DNA of 64,000 bases from an uncultured Saprospiraceae bacterium. Its GTDB lineage: Bacteria > Bacteroidota > Bacteroidia > Chitinophagales > Saprospiraceae. The notes below the pieces were generated by a model, which searched no databases, was not told the DNA's origin, and was given only the letters and a program-made list of their open reading frames with translations. Positions 28,494 through 38,083 of the stretch are shown one piece after another (positions within the stretch are counted from its first letter, which is position 1; the number at the start of each line of letters is the position of its first letter). The position numbers and the translations under genes were made by a program. The stretch covers positions 124,001 to 188,000 of the forward strand of contig CALSOU010000004.1 in assembly GCA_943788055.1 (NCBI GenBank), in the 5' to 3' direction.

Positions 28494-29612
28494 ATGAATT
28501 GGAAACGCACGGCCTTGATTGTTATACCTATCCTACTAGTTGGATTGGTCGTTTATTACTTTACAGATATAGTTGCGTACGTTTTGATTTCTTGGGTGCT
28601 TTCAATGATAGGTCAACCTATTATGAAATTCTTGACACGTATCAGAATTCAGAATTTTCAGGTTGGAAGAACATTGGCAGCTATGCTAACCATTGTATTG
28701 TACTTCATAATATTTATGGGTCTTAGCTTGATTTTTGTTCCAATGTTAATTCAGCAAGCAAATAACTTATCTCAAGTTGAGTATGAGTCAATATTTGTAG
28801 CATTACAAGAGCCACTGCAAAACCTAAATGATCAACTAGCTGCATGGGGTATCGCTACGGAAGGTGATCTTAGCTTCACTGCCTTTCGGGATACAGTTGC
28901 TGGCTACTTTCAGCCAGCGATGATTGGTAATTTTGTGGGTTCAATCTTCGGGTTGGCTACTAATTTCTTAATCGGACTCTTCTCTATTGTATTCATCACT
29001 TTGTTTTTCTTGAAAGAGTCAAATTTGTTTGATAACGCAATTTTGTCGCTTGTTCCCACAGAGTATGAAAGAGATACCCTTCGTGTAATAGACAGAATAA
29101 CAAACCTGTTGAGAAACTACTTTGGTGGTATTTTACTCCAGATGACAATCATTACAACGCTAGTATCCGTATTACTGGGATTACTAGGTGTTGGAAATGC
29201 TCTCTTGATTGGTTCATTTGCAGCTTTAATTAATGTAATTCCCTACGTGGGTCCACTGATAGGGGCAATTTTTGGTATGTTTATTACTGTATCATCCAAT
29301 CTAGACGCGGATTTCTATCAATTCCTGCTGCCGCTATTATTGAAGGTAGCGGTTGTATTTGCCTTTATGCAACTCATTGATAATTTTGTTCTGCAGCCTT
29401 TTATTTATTCAAAAAGCGTTAAGGCACATCCACTTGAAATTTTTCTACTTATTCTCGTCGCAGCTAAAATTGGTGGGATTGTAGGTATGATTTTGGCTAT
29501 TCCTACTTACACAGTAATTCGTGTAATTGCAGCTACATTTTTGAATCATTGGAAGATAGTCCAAAGAATTACAAGCGGCATGAGGGAGAAGTCATCAGAG
29601 AATACAGGTTAA
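28494..29612 (+). CDS. AI-2E family transporter (PerM-like membrane protein)
   Basis: A 372-residue membrane protein with about eight hydrophobic segments arranged as in the AI-2E exporter/PerM family: pairs at 8-40 and 60-85, a soluble region (about 90-140), then helices including NLLRNYFGGILLQMTIITTL and the conserved PYVGPLIGAIFG motif (about 250) and the C-terminal VGMILAIPTYTVIRV. Members export small molecules or ions; the substrate is undetermined here. It appears to be a single-gene unit. Confidence 0.88.
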   Translation: MNWKRTALIVIPILLVGLVVYYFTDIVAYVLISWVLSMIGQPIMKFLTRIRIQNFQVGRTLAAMLTIVLYFIIFMGLSLIFVPMLIQQANNLSQVEYESIFVALQEPLQNLNDQLAAWGIATEGDLSFTAFRDTVAGYFQPAMIGNFVGSIFGLATNFLIGLFSIVFITLFFLKESNLFDNAILSLVPTEYERDTLRVIDRITNLLRNYFGGILLQMTIITTLVSVLLGLLGVGNALLIGSFAALINVIPYVGPLIGAIFGMFITVSSNLDADFYQFLLPLLLKVAVVFAFMQLIDNFVLQPFIYSKSVKAHPLEIFLLILVAAKIGGIVGMILAIPTYTVIRVIAATFLNHWKIVQRITSGMREKSSENTG

Positions 29613-29733
29613 TAGAACAAGTAGATTTGTGGAATTTTAGGTTACTCATAGATCGCATGATTTCAACTTGAGCATGTTCTTGATCAATGGAAACGGAAAT
29701 AATAAAAGTGGTTTTAAGATCAAATAAGTTTAT

Positions 29734-32097
29734 ATGAAAAGAGGTTTCTTAGATTTTAGTATTTGCTTAATATTTGTATTTCTTGTTATCAATCTCAAGG
29801 CGCAAGAAAGCACAGTAAGTGCATTTTTGAAATATGATTATGAAGAAGATTCGGGGAAAGTATTCTTATATGTACCTGCGAATTTTGGCCAGTTTATTTA
29901 TGTGAATTATTTATCCTCAGGTCTTGGGAGTAATGATATAGGCTTGGATAGAGGACAAATCGGAGATACGAGATTGGTGCAATTTGAAAAGTATGGGAGT
30001 AAATTACTTCTCATCGAGGATAATATAGATTTCCGGGGGATTAGTGATAACCCACTTGAGGCAAAATCGGTGAAGGAAGCTTTTGCTAGATCGACGATTG
30101 AGGCTTTTAAGATCATTGAAAGTGGGAATGACGTCTATAAAATTGATATTACAAGCTTCATAGTGTCCGATGCGCATGGTGTCGTACAGAATCTAAAGCG
30201 ACAAAAGCAAGGAACTTATAAGTTCAATGCAAGTCGATCAGTCGTGGATCCAGCAAGATGTAAGTCTTTTTCTGAGAATACAGAATTTGAGGCGATCGTT
30301 ACTTTTGTCGGCGAACCAAGTGGAAGAAATCTACGGTCTGTTGTTGCTGATTCTAGAAGCTTCAGTCTTGGTGTTCACCATAGCTTCGTAAAACTTCCAG
30401 ATGATAATTATCAGCCAAGGAAGTTTCATCCTGCTTGCGGTTATTTTCCAATGATGTTTCAAGATTATGCAGTTCCAATCGAAGAAGATTTAACGCAACG
30501 CTATATTTATCGACATAGGTTAGAAAAGAAAAATCCAAATCAAGATGTGAGTGAGCCAATTGAACCTATTATATATTATATCGATGCTGGCTGTCCTGAA
30601 CCGATTAAGTCAGCTCTTATGGATGGAGCCTCATGGTGGAACGATGCATTCAAAGAAGCAGGTTTTGAAAACGCATTTCAAATAAAGGAACTTCCAGAAG
30701 GAGCAGATCCATTAGATGTGCGTTATAATATGATTCAATGGGTTCATAGAAGTACACGTGGTTGGTCATACGGTGCTATGGTGGCTGATCCTCGTACAGG
30801 TGAGATCATAAAGGGGCATGTTTCTCTAGGTTCATTAAGAGTTCGACAGGATTATCTGATAATGCAGGGGACTATTGTCTCCTTTTGATGACGAATGGTC
30901 CTGGGACAATGAAAACCCTATGAAAGAAGTTGCTTTGGCAAGACTTAGACAGTTGGCAGCACACGAAGTTGGTCATACAATCGGATTAGCGCATAATTTT
31001 GCGGCAAGCACTCAAAATCGAGCTTCCGTCATGGATTATCCACACCCGAAATTATTTGTGCAGAATGATACAATAAACTATGAATCTGCCTACGATACCG
31101 CAATCGGTGTATGGGATAAACAAGCAATCAAATATGGGTATCAATTGCCTAGCAACGATCAGTCAGAAGAAGATTTACTAAAAGCAATTATTGTTGAAAA
31201 TTGTGATATGAATTTACTTTATGTGACCGATGCGGATGCGCGACCTGTTGCGGGTGCTCATTCTTTGGCTCACCTATGGGATAATGGGGAGAGTGTGATT
31301 GATGCGTTTGCGAAAAATCTGTTTGGGTCAGAAAAGTAGCATTACAAAACTTTGGCATTAATTCGATACCTGATGGTACTCCGTATAGCGAGTTGGAAGA
31401 AGGTTTTTACGCCGATCTATATGCTTCATCGCTATCAAGTGGAAGCCTTATCTAAGCTTATTGGTGGATATACGTATAATTATGGTACTAAAAAATTTAG
31501 GAAGTGAGCTGATACTTGAGCCAACAAGCGACGAAGAACAACGAAAAGCTCTTGCATTGATCTTGCAGACATTGAAACCAAAATTTTTGGACGTTGAAGT
31601 CCCGCACTAAAATTTATTTCCTCCGGCGTCTCCCTGGATTTGGAAAATCACGCGAAAGTTTTCGAAGGCCATATTAGGCCAATCTTTGACCCACATGAAC
31701 CCTGCGGTTGTTAGTTCTCATCTATCACTTTCACTTCTTTTGGTACCTGAGCGAATGAACAGAGTTCAATTGTTATCCTTGCATAATCCGACATCAATGA
31801 GCTTGCAGGAATATCTAGAGCAAATCCACTCTAAGATAAAACAATTCTCTGGAGCATATGAAACATTGCATCGTTACCTGTTTTTTAGCATGTTGATGGA
31901 AGCACATGAATCTGGAAGTACCTAGCGTTTCCGCAAAAGAAGATATTTATTTCTTTCTTCGGACAGCAAAAAGGAAACTTGGATATAGAAGCTACTGGAA
32001 TTTTTTGATCAAACAATATCTCAACAGAGGCATCTATCCAAAACTCTCTGAAGAGATTAAAACACCACCAGGTTCACCAATAGGCTGTAGTCACTAG
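29734..32097 (+). pseudogene. Zinc-dependent metalloprotease (DUF5117/DUF4953 type) broken by many frameshifts
   Basis: The collinear pieces reconstruct a full secreted metalloprotease of about 780 residues: signal peptide (MKRGFLDFSICLIF...), an N-terminal domain, VRYNMIQWVHRSTRGWSYGA, the zinc site HEVGHTIGLAHNF (near 30962) with Met-turn SVMDYPHP, HLWDNGES, LLVPERMNRVQ, and the family's terminal PPGSPIGCSH. Lesions: an extra base near 30871, a lost base in the A-run near 31313, an extra base near 31402, a shift in the A-run near 31490, an in-frame TAA at 31608-31610, a shift near 31634, and further shifts near 31690 and 31910. No remaining piece could make a working enzyme; the piece 30875-31339 keeps the zinc motif only. 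Confidence 0.9.
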
Positions 32098-32201
32098 TTC
32101 TCTTAAAAGGAAGAGTTTATTGGCTTCTGCTAACTTGTATTTTATAGAAAATCGTGAACAAAGCCTAGTCTATATTCGTATATATTTTAAAATTTATAGA
32201 A

Positions 32202-32927
32202 ATGATCAGATTGATACCGTCCATATTTTTGCTATCAATTTTTTTTTGGTTCTCAATATTGAGCTGCACAATTGCTCCAGAAGACCAGGTAATGATGGAT
32301 CCGCCAATTCCACAAGACACAGTGCCATTTAGATATCTTGCTTTGGGCGATAGCTACACAATTGGAGAATCAGTTTGTGAAGAGTGTGCTTTTCCAATCC
32401 AACTTCTAGACACTCTAAAGAAGGCATCAGGGATGCAAGGGATTCAGAAGACTATTGCGCGGACTGGTTGGACAACTTCAAATTTGATTTCTGAAATAGC
32501 ATCCGAGAAGCCAGATTCAAATTATAATTTAGTTACGCTTTTGATTGGTGTAAATAATCAGTATCAAAGCAAGGACTTTTCGATTTATGAAGAAGAGTTT
32601 CCATTTTTATTGAATCAAGCTATAGCTTTTGCACAAGGAGATTGCGAGCGTGTGATCGTAGTTTCTATTCCTGATTATGCGTTTACACCTTTTGGTCAGA
32701 ATAGTTCCAATACTGAGAAGATCAGTCAGGAAATTGATCATTACAATGCTTTTGCAAAATCCTATGCTGAATCACAAGATGTGTTTTTTCAAGAAATCAC
32801 AGATATTACGCGCAAAGGAATTGCACAACCTGATCTAGTTGCAAGTGATGGTCTTCATCCATCAGAGGAAGCCTACGCTTTGTTTGTGGAGAGATTATTT
32901 GCTCGATCATATGACTTGATTAAGTGA
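32202..32927 (+). CDS. SGNH/GDSL-family hydrolase lipoprotein
   Basis: A 241-residue lipoprotein (lipobox SILSC, Cys 22) with all four SGNH blocks: catalytic Ser in LALGDSYTIG (about 50), Gly in ARTGWTTSNL (about 87), Asn in LIGVNNQYQ (about 116) and the Asp-x-x-His pair in SDGLHPSEEAY (about 220). Such enzymes are esterases, lipases or deacetylases of cell-surface glycans; the substrate cannot be told. It is intact although flanked on both sides by pseudogenes. Confidence 0.9.
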   Translation: MIRLIPSIFLLSIFFWFSILSCTIAPEDQVMMDPPIPQDTVPFRYLALGDSYTIGESVCEECAFPIQLLDTLKKASGMQGIQKTIARTGWTTSNLISEIASEKPDSNYNLVTLLIGVNNQYQSKDFSIYEEEFPFLLNQAIAFAQGDCERVIVVSIPDYAFTPFGQNSSNTEKISQEIDHYNAFAKSYAESQDVFFQEITDITRKGIAQPDLVASDGLHPSEEAYALFVERLFARSYDLIK

Positions 32928-32947
32928 TTAGGTTATTGTTTCATTGT

Positions 32948-32966
32948 AAGCCAATCAAGGCTTTTT
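32948..32966 (+). terminator. Short intrinsic terminator after the SGNH gene
   Basis: A 5-bp stem AAGCC/GGCTT with a 6-base loop followed by a short T-run, 20 bases after the stop at 32927. It is weak, and so less certain than the others in the window. Confidence 0.45.
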
Positions 32967-32998
32967 ACGCTCTCAAATTCCCAGTAGATCAGTACACT

Positions 32999-33503
32999 AT
33001 GAAGAACTCAATTTTACTTTTTGTTTCTTTAGCATTTCTTTTCACTTGTGAGAGAAATCATAAACCTGGTTATAGTAGAGGTTTTTTGAAGTAGAAATCA
33101 ATGGCGAGTATACAAAATTCGAAATTGAAATTTTATGAGGTAATAAATGAGAAAGTTTTTGAATCGTTTGTTAGAAAGAATACTCAAGGTTTTAATAGAA
33201 TGGCACTGAGCTTTAATGCAATGCCAACAGATTTTGGGAGTTATCCGCTTTCAATATATTACAAGATTGAATCAGACTCAATAGCAGCTAGCTTGTTTAA
33301 TTTTGGATGGCGATGGTATTGAGGATACTTATAGTCCCACTGACGATATTCAAACGAGCTATGTCGAAGTTCTGTCATATACTAAAAATAGCTTGGAAGG
33401 CATTTGTAGTGTTGAGTTTAGTTTGGACGGAAATCTCGGTAATCTTGATAATCCAGCAATCTATAACTTTACAAATGGTAGATTGAGTATTACTGTTCCG
33501 TAG
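32999..33503 (+). pseudogene. Broken small lipoprotein gene (DUF6252-like)
   Basis: The frame opens with a lipoprotein signal (MKNSILLFVSLAFLFTCERN, Cys 17) but shifts in the T-run near 33080, where the second frame reads FEVEINGEYTKFEIE. A third piece carries PTDFGSYPLSIYYKIESDS, and a fourth, after another shift near 33305, reads DDIQTSYVEVLSYT...GICSVEFSLDG and closes FTNGRLSITVP at 33503. Together these resemble small DUF6252-like lipoproteins (about 160 residues), in which a central strand pattern is followed by a final beta-hairpin. The family assignment is tentative; the disruption is clear. Confidence 0.7.
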
Positions 33504-33716
33504 TTCTTTACAGGATAGCAATGGGGACAGGTTCGAATATTTAATCGCGATAATTAGTTAATAATGCAGGCCGCACGTTGGAGAATTGACTATTAGAATC
33601 TTTGCAGTTGATTTTCAGCTTAAGCTTTTGACTTGAATGCCTACGATATTCGTGTTTTTTTATATTTTACACCTCCGATTTAATCGAATTTATAAAAGAC
33701 TGTAAAACTAACGAGT

Positions 33717-34997
33717 ATGACTTTGACAATGTTTCTTGAGCCCATAGGAGAGCTTGTCCGTAACAATGATGCCATTCTGCTAGGTATACTAGCAGTTATT
33801 CTAGGAGGAATATTTTATTCGAGTCACTCACAACATCCATTCTGGAAGAAGTTCTATCGTTTTGTACCAGTACTACTGATGTGCTATCTAGTGCCAGCAT
33901 TTTTAAACTGGCCTTTAGGATGGGTATCGGAGGATAGTCAATTGTACTTCATGGCTTCAAGGTATTTATTGCCTGCTAGTCTTATTTTACTGTGTTTGAG
34001 TATTGATTTAAAAGGAATTCTACGGCTAGGGCCAAAAGCCATTATCATGTTCTTGGCAGCGACTACAGGGATTATTTTAGGTGGTCCGATAGCGTTATTT
34101 ATATATACAGGTTTATTCCCTGAAGCAATTGGTATTTCACCATCTGAATTGTGGAAAGGTCTTTCTACCGTAGCGGGAAGTTGGATCGGAGGTGGAGCAA
34201 ATCAGGCTGCTATGAAGGAAATCTTTGAGGTGCAGGATAGTTTGTTTGGTACGATGATCGTAATTGATGTGATTGTAGCCAATATCTGGATGGCCTTTCT
34301 ACTATACGGTGCTAATATTAGTGATAAGGTTGATGAGGTTCTCAAAGCAGATAATTCATCCATTACTGATTTGAAGGAACGCGTAAAGTCTTACCGAGCT
34401 AGTGTTTCGAGAATGCCAACAGCTACTGACATGTTTTACCTATTTGCGATTGCTTTCGGGGGTGTCGGAATTTCGCACTTGCTAAGTAATCTTGTAGCAC
34501 CGTTTTTTGCTGGTCACAGCGAAGCGCTGGAACAATATGGACTGACATCTCTAACAAGCGGATTCTTTTGGTTAGTCGTTTTTGCCACTACATATGGGGT
34601 TGCTCTTTCATTCACTAGAGTCAAGAAGCTCGAAGGAGTAGGAGCTTCCAACTGGGGGTCTGTATTTATCTATATCCTAGTAGCAACGATCGGTATGAAG
34701 ATGAACATTGGTGAAGTATTCAACAATTTAAGTCTCTTCGGAATTGGGATCATTTGGATGTTAATTCACGTTATTGTACTTCTCGGAACTGCCAAACTGA
34801 TAAAAGCGCCGTTCTTCTTTGTAGCTGTAGGCAGCCAAGCCAATATCGGTGGCGCAGCTTCTGCACCTGTAGTAGCTTCTGCTTTTGATACTGCTTTGGC
34901 TCCTGTAGGAGTTTTAATGGCAGTAGTAGGTTATGCTTTAGGAACTTATGGAGCATTAATCTGCGCGTATCTATTGCAAATTGCAGCTGGAGGATAA
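33717..34997 (+). CDS. DUF819 family membrane protein
   Basis: A 426-residue protein with about ten to twelve membrane helices and the conserved segment STVAGSWIGGGANQAAMKEIF near residues 152-172, plus VAVGSQANIGGAASAPVVASAF (about 365), both diagnostic of the DUF819 (YjcL-like) family. Its transporter-like fold is suspected to move organic anions, but the substrate is unknown. It is intact and stands alone between two pseudogenes. Confidence 0.88.
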   Translation: MTLTMFLEPIGELVRNNDAILLGILAVILGGIFYSSHSQHPFWKKFYRFVPVLLMCYLVPAFLNWPLGWVSEDSQLYFMASRYLLPASLILLCLSIDLKGILRLGPKAIIMFLAATTGIILGGPIALFIYTGLFPEAIGISPSELWKGLSTVAGSWIGGGANQAAMKEIFEVQDSLFGTMIVIDVIVANIWMAFLLYGANISDKVDEVLKADNSSITDLKERVKSYRASVSRMPTATDMFYLFAIAFGGVGISHLLSNLVAPFFAGHSEALEQYGLTSLTSGFFWLVVFATTYGVALSFTRVKKLEGVGASNWGSVFIYILVATIGMKMNIGEVFNNLSLFGIGIIWMLIHVIVLLGTAKLIKAPFFFVAVGSQANIGGAASAPVVASAFDTALAPVGVLMAVVGYALGTYGALICAYLLQIAAGG

Positions 34998-35008
34998 AGA
35001 GATTTCTA

Positions 35009-35704
35009 TCAGTTCTTAATCCACCATTTAGTAATTTCTCCTTGCTTTATCAAATAGAGTCCTTTCGGAAGATGCGAGATCGATATTTCAAATCTATCTT
35101 GTCTTGTTGTGTCGTATTCTTGTAACAATACTCCCGAAGAATTATACAGATAGAGCGGAGCATCTATTTTCGTTTTGATCGAAATAAGACTTGAAGCGGG
35201 ATTTGGAGATATTTCAAGAGACTCTACTTAAGAGTTATTCGTTTTTGAAATACTTTCAACTTCTGCAGTGATACTTGAGATGCAACCTGAAGAATCTCGA
35301 ACGGTTGCGCTGTAAATACCGGCTTCCAAGTTGCTCAATTCAGTTAGGCTATTTCCATTTGACCAAGTAATTACATAAGGTGCTATTCCTCGTTCGATGA
35401 TTAGTTCGACCGTTCCATCTGACTCTCCGGCTATTGTGCCAGAAGTATTAACGACTAAGTTTAGACAACTTGCAACACTCCATTATTCATTGCCGAAGTC
35501 TCCATCATTAGCTTAGAAATAGATGAACCCGTCATTATAATGCGAATTCATAATGTTAGAATCTGCTGGGTCTTGATTTATATCTTTTTCAAGCGTGATC
35601 TTAGCGTCAGTGGACAGGCAAAACAACATCATCAGCCCACAGATTAGTTGTTGTATGTGATTTTTCAAAGCAAAAGATACTTGCATAGTCAGAGTTTTAG
35701 TCAA
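35009..35704 (-). pseudogene. T9SS cargo gene (SprB-like repeat plus sorting domain) inactivated by three in-frame TAA stops
   Basis: One frame of 232 codons reads from a signal peptide (MQVSFALKNHIQQLICGLMM at 35686), through DGFIYF-stop-ANDGDFGNE-stop-WSVASC, an SprB-repeat-like Ig domain (GESDGTVELIIERGIAPYVI, WSNG..., LEAGIYSATVRDSSGC), a third stop, and then the T9SS sorting domain (ISPNPASSLISIKTK... LPKGLYLIKQGEITKWW). The stops are TAA at 35513-35515, 35483-35485 and 35228-35230. There is no frameshift. The preserved frame and domain order show that this was a short secreted surface protein lost by nonsense mutation. Confidence 0.85.
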
Positions 35705-36084
35705 AACTAATGAATCCGATTACAGTTCTTCCTACACTTTCGGGTAGTAAATGTGATGTAGAACCTTATCCAGACCTTAGATAAATGAGAGAGGCTATTT
35801 GCATTGTTAGTTTTGTGTCTTACGCTTTTGATTTTCTCCTAGTTGATTTTTTTCTTCATTTTTTATATCGTAAAGTTGTGACAATGTGTATCTTGGTGTC
35901 ACATGAACGGAACTTGTACACATACGCCTTCTTGTTTTTTCTTCTTTTACTTCTGGTATCTGAAGCTGATAGGTCGTATTTAAATAAGTTCATATAAAGA
36001 AATTACGTAGCCTGTCAATTCGCAAATTGACAGGCTTTTTTACGTTTAATTGCAATGTTTGTAATTGAACAATGAAAAACGAAA
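35705..36084. other. Intergenic region with an orphan terminator and possible transcript
   Basis: No gene I can support. A 70-codon frame at 35785-35997 is Phe/Leu-rich without recognisable features and is probably spurious. The region ends in a strong plus-strand terminator although the nearest upstream plus-strand gene ends at 34997, so a small transcript may start here. ATGTGTA (35884-35890) and TACACAT (35915-35923 area) are complementary and could form a hairpin. Confidence 0.4.
36009..36041 (+). terminator. Strong rho-independent terminator upstream of pheA
   Basis: Perfect 12-bp stem (36009-36020 with 36025-36036), CGCA loop and six T. It insulates the aromatic operon and would end any transcript arising at 35.7-36.0 kb. 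Confidence 0.9.
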
Positions 36085-36924
36085 ATGAGGAAAATTGTAA
36101 TTCAAGGAGTTAAAGGTTCATTCCATGATATTGCTGCGCAGCACTATTTTAGTAATGAAAAATTAGAGCTTGTAGAAGCAGATAGTTTTCCTACGCTGTT
36201 TGATGCTTTTGAGAAGGATAGCTCCATTGATCACGCAATTATTGTAATTGAAAACACGATTGCAGGAATTATTATGTATAACTATTCGTTATTGCAGAAT
36301 AGTAATTTCACCATAACAGTCGAGCTTTTACTTCGAATAAAGCAAAATTTACTTGCTTTGCCGGGCACTCGACTTGAGGATATCGAGGAAATACATGCCC
36401 ATCCTATGGCCCTTAATCAATGCCTTGATTTTCTAAAGATACACAGAAGTTGGAGAAGAATTGAGCGAGAGGATACAGCCTTATGTGCAGCTGAAATCGT
36501 TGAAGGTCAGAAAGGCAAGAGAGCAGCAATAGCAAGTGAACTTGCTGCAGAGACTTATGGATTAGAAGTCTTAGCAGAGGAAATTGAAACAAATAAGCAG
36601 AATTTTACTCGTTTTCTGATTTTGTCTAGAAAAACAGATCAAGCAAGTTATGATGAGCAGAGAAATAAGGCTTCCATATGCTTCTCACTGGCAAATGAAA
36701 CCGGTTCGTTGAGTAAAGTTTTAGATCAATTATCACGAAGGTCATGTAATCTCATAAAAATTCAATCAGTTCCAATTGTTGGAAAGGTTTGGAATTATTT
36801 CTTCTTCGTGGATTTTATTTTGGAAAATAATAATATCAAGGCATTGATAGACACTTTGGAAGATCAAGTGGCTAGTTTACATGTTTTGGGACACTACAAT
36901 AAAGGAATCTATTATGATAGTTAG
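36085..36924 (+). CDS. pheA: Prephenate dehydratase
   Basis: A 279-residue enzyme converting prephenate to phenylpyruvate in phenylalanine synthesis. The N-terminal periplasmic-binding-like catalytic domain (1-180) contains the IENTIAGII segment (about 55) and the TRFLIL signature (about 173, with the catalytic Thr). The C-terminal ACT domain (about 190-275) has FSLANETGSLSKVLDQL, the usual phenylalanine-sensing ESRP-like region. Unlike the enterobacterial PheA it has no chorismate mutase domain, which here is fused to the DAHP synthase three genes downstream. First gene of a four-gene aromatic operon. Confidence 0.93.
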   Translation: MRKIVIQGVKGSFHDIAAQHYFSNEKLELVEADSFPTLFDAFEKDSSIDHAIIVIENTIAGIIMYNYSLLQNSNFTITVELLLRIKQNLLALPGTRLEDIEEIHAHPMALNQCLDFLKIHRSWRRIEREDTALCAAEIVEGQKGKRAAIASELAAETYGLEVLAEEIETNKQNFTRFLILSRKTDQASYDEQRNKASICFSLANETGSLSKVLDQLSRRSCNLIKIQSVPIVGKVWNYFFFVDFILENNNIKALIDTLEDQVASLHVLGHYNKGIYYDS

Positions 36925-38080
36925 GAAAGCAGATAGGATCGCGAAAATTGACGAATACTATTTTTCGCTCAAACTTATGGAGATTGCTCGAATGGAAGCA
37001 GAAGGCATTCACATCTTGAATCTCGGAATCGGCAAGCCTGATACAGCGCCTGCTGCAAGTGTGATCAATGCTTTGAATGAAGATAGCCTTGATCCCAAAG
37101 CGCACGGTTATCAATCGTATCGAGGTGCAATGGTTTTCAGGGAAGCTATAAGTTCGTACTACAAGAGATATTTTAATGTTACTGCAGACCCTTCTCACGA
37201 AATTCTACCGCTTATTGGGTCAAAAGAAGGTATCATGCATATAAGTATGGCATTTCTCAATCCCGGAGACGAAGTTCTTGTTCCGAATCCCGGCTACCCT
37301 GTATACAGTTCTGCGGCTGAGTTGGCGGGTGCCAAAGTAATTCACTACAACCTTACGGAGGAGAATCAATTTCAGCTAAGCATGGAAGATATAAAGTGTA
37401 AGCTGACTGACAGAACAAAGATTATTTGGATTAATAGTCCGCATATGCCTACTGGAACAAAGATGAGTTTTGAGACTATGGAGGCTTTGGTTACTTTGGG
37501 TCAAGCCCAAAATATTTTGATTGGTAGTGATAGTCCTTACAATTTTATACTTAATGATGAACGTAGAAGTATTCTGGAAATTGAGGGGGCAAAAGACTGT
37601 TGCATCGAGCTGAATTCGCTCAGTAAGTCACACGGGATGTCTGGCTGGAGAATCGGTATGGCGATTTCATCTGAAGAGATTATAAATGCGGTACTTCGAT
37701 TTAAAAGCAATATGGATTCGGGAATTTTTAGACCTATCCAGTATGCAGCGATAGAAGCTATGAATATTGATCCTAGATGGTACGAAATGAATAATAGAAC
37801 ATATGAAGAGCGCCGAAGTATTATTTGGAATATGCTGGACCGAATCGGTTTTTCTTATGACAAGGATGTTTCAGGATTATTTGTTTGGTCCAAAGTTTCT
37901 GAGAAGTTTAAGAATGGTGACGAAGCGTCTGATTTCTTTTTGAACGAGTGTCGTGTATTCGCACCTCCGGGAAGAGTTTTTGGCTCAAATGGAGAAATGT
38001 ATGTGCGTTGGTCACTGTGTGAACCCGTTGAGCTCATCGAAGAAGCAAGCAAAAGTATCATCAGCGTTATGAATTTCTAA
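36914..38080 (+). CDS. PLP-dependent class I/II aminotransferase of the aromatic operon
   Basis: A 388-residue fold-type I aminotransferase. I take the ATG at 36914 (MIVRKADRIAKIDEYYFS), which overlaps the pheA stop by 11 bases, rather than the ATG at 36881. The PLP lysine lies in LNSLSKSHGMSGWRIG (about 232), with NPGYPVYSS (about 120) and the carboxylate-binding Arg near the C-terminus (MYVRWSLCEP). In this operon it should interconvert phenylpyruvate or 4-hydroxyphenylpyruvate and the matching amino acids, using glutamate or aspartate as donor. This assignment comes from context, since related enzymes also act on aspartate or diaminopimelate. Confidence 0.9.
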   Translation: MIVRKADRIAKIDEYYFSLKLMEIARMEAEGIHILNLGIGKPDTAPAASVINALNEDSLDPKAHGYQSYRGAMVFREAISSYYKRYFNVTADPSHEILPLIGSKEGIMHISMAFLNPGDEVLVPNPGYPVYSSAAELAGAKVIHYNLTEENQFQLSMEDIKCKLTDRTKIIWINSPHMPTGTKMSFETMEALVTLGQAQNILIGSDSPYNFILNDERRSILEIEGAKDCCIELNSLSKSHGMSGWRIGMAISSEEIINAVLRFKSNMDSGIFRPIQYAAIEAMNIDPRWYEMNNRTYEERRSIIWNMLDRIGFSYDKDVSGLFVWSKVSEKFKNGDEASDFFLNECRVFAPPGRVFGSNGEMYVRWSLCEPVELIEEASKSIISVMNF

Positions 38081-38083
38081 AAT

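Noticed and set aside
35785-35997. Small hydrophobic open frame of 70 codons
   Set aside because: Phe/Leu-rich composition of AT-rich intergenic DNA, no homology recognised, and no promoter at a fitting distance.
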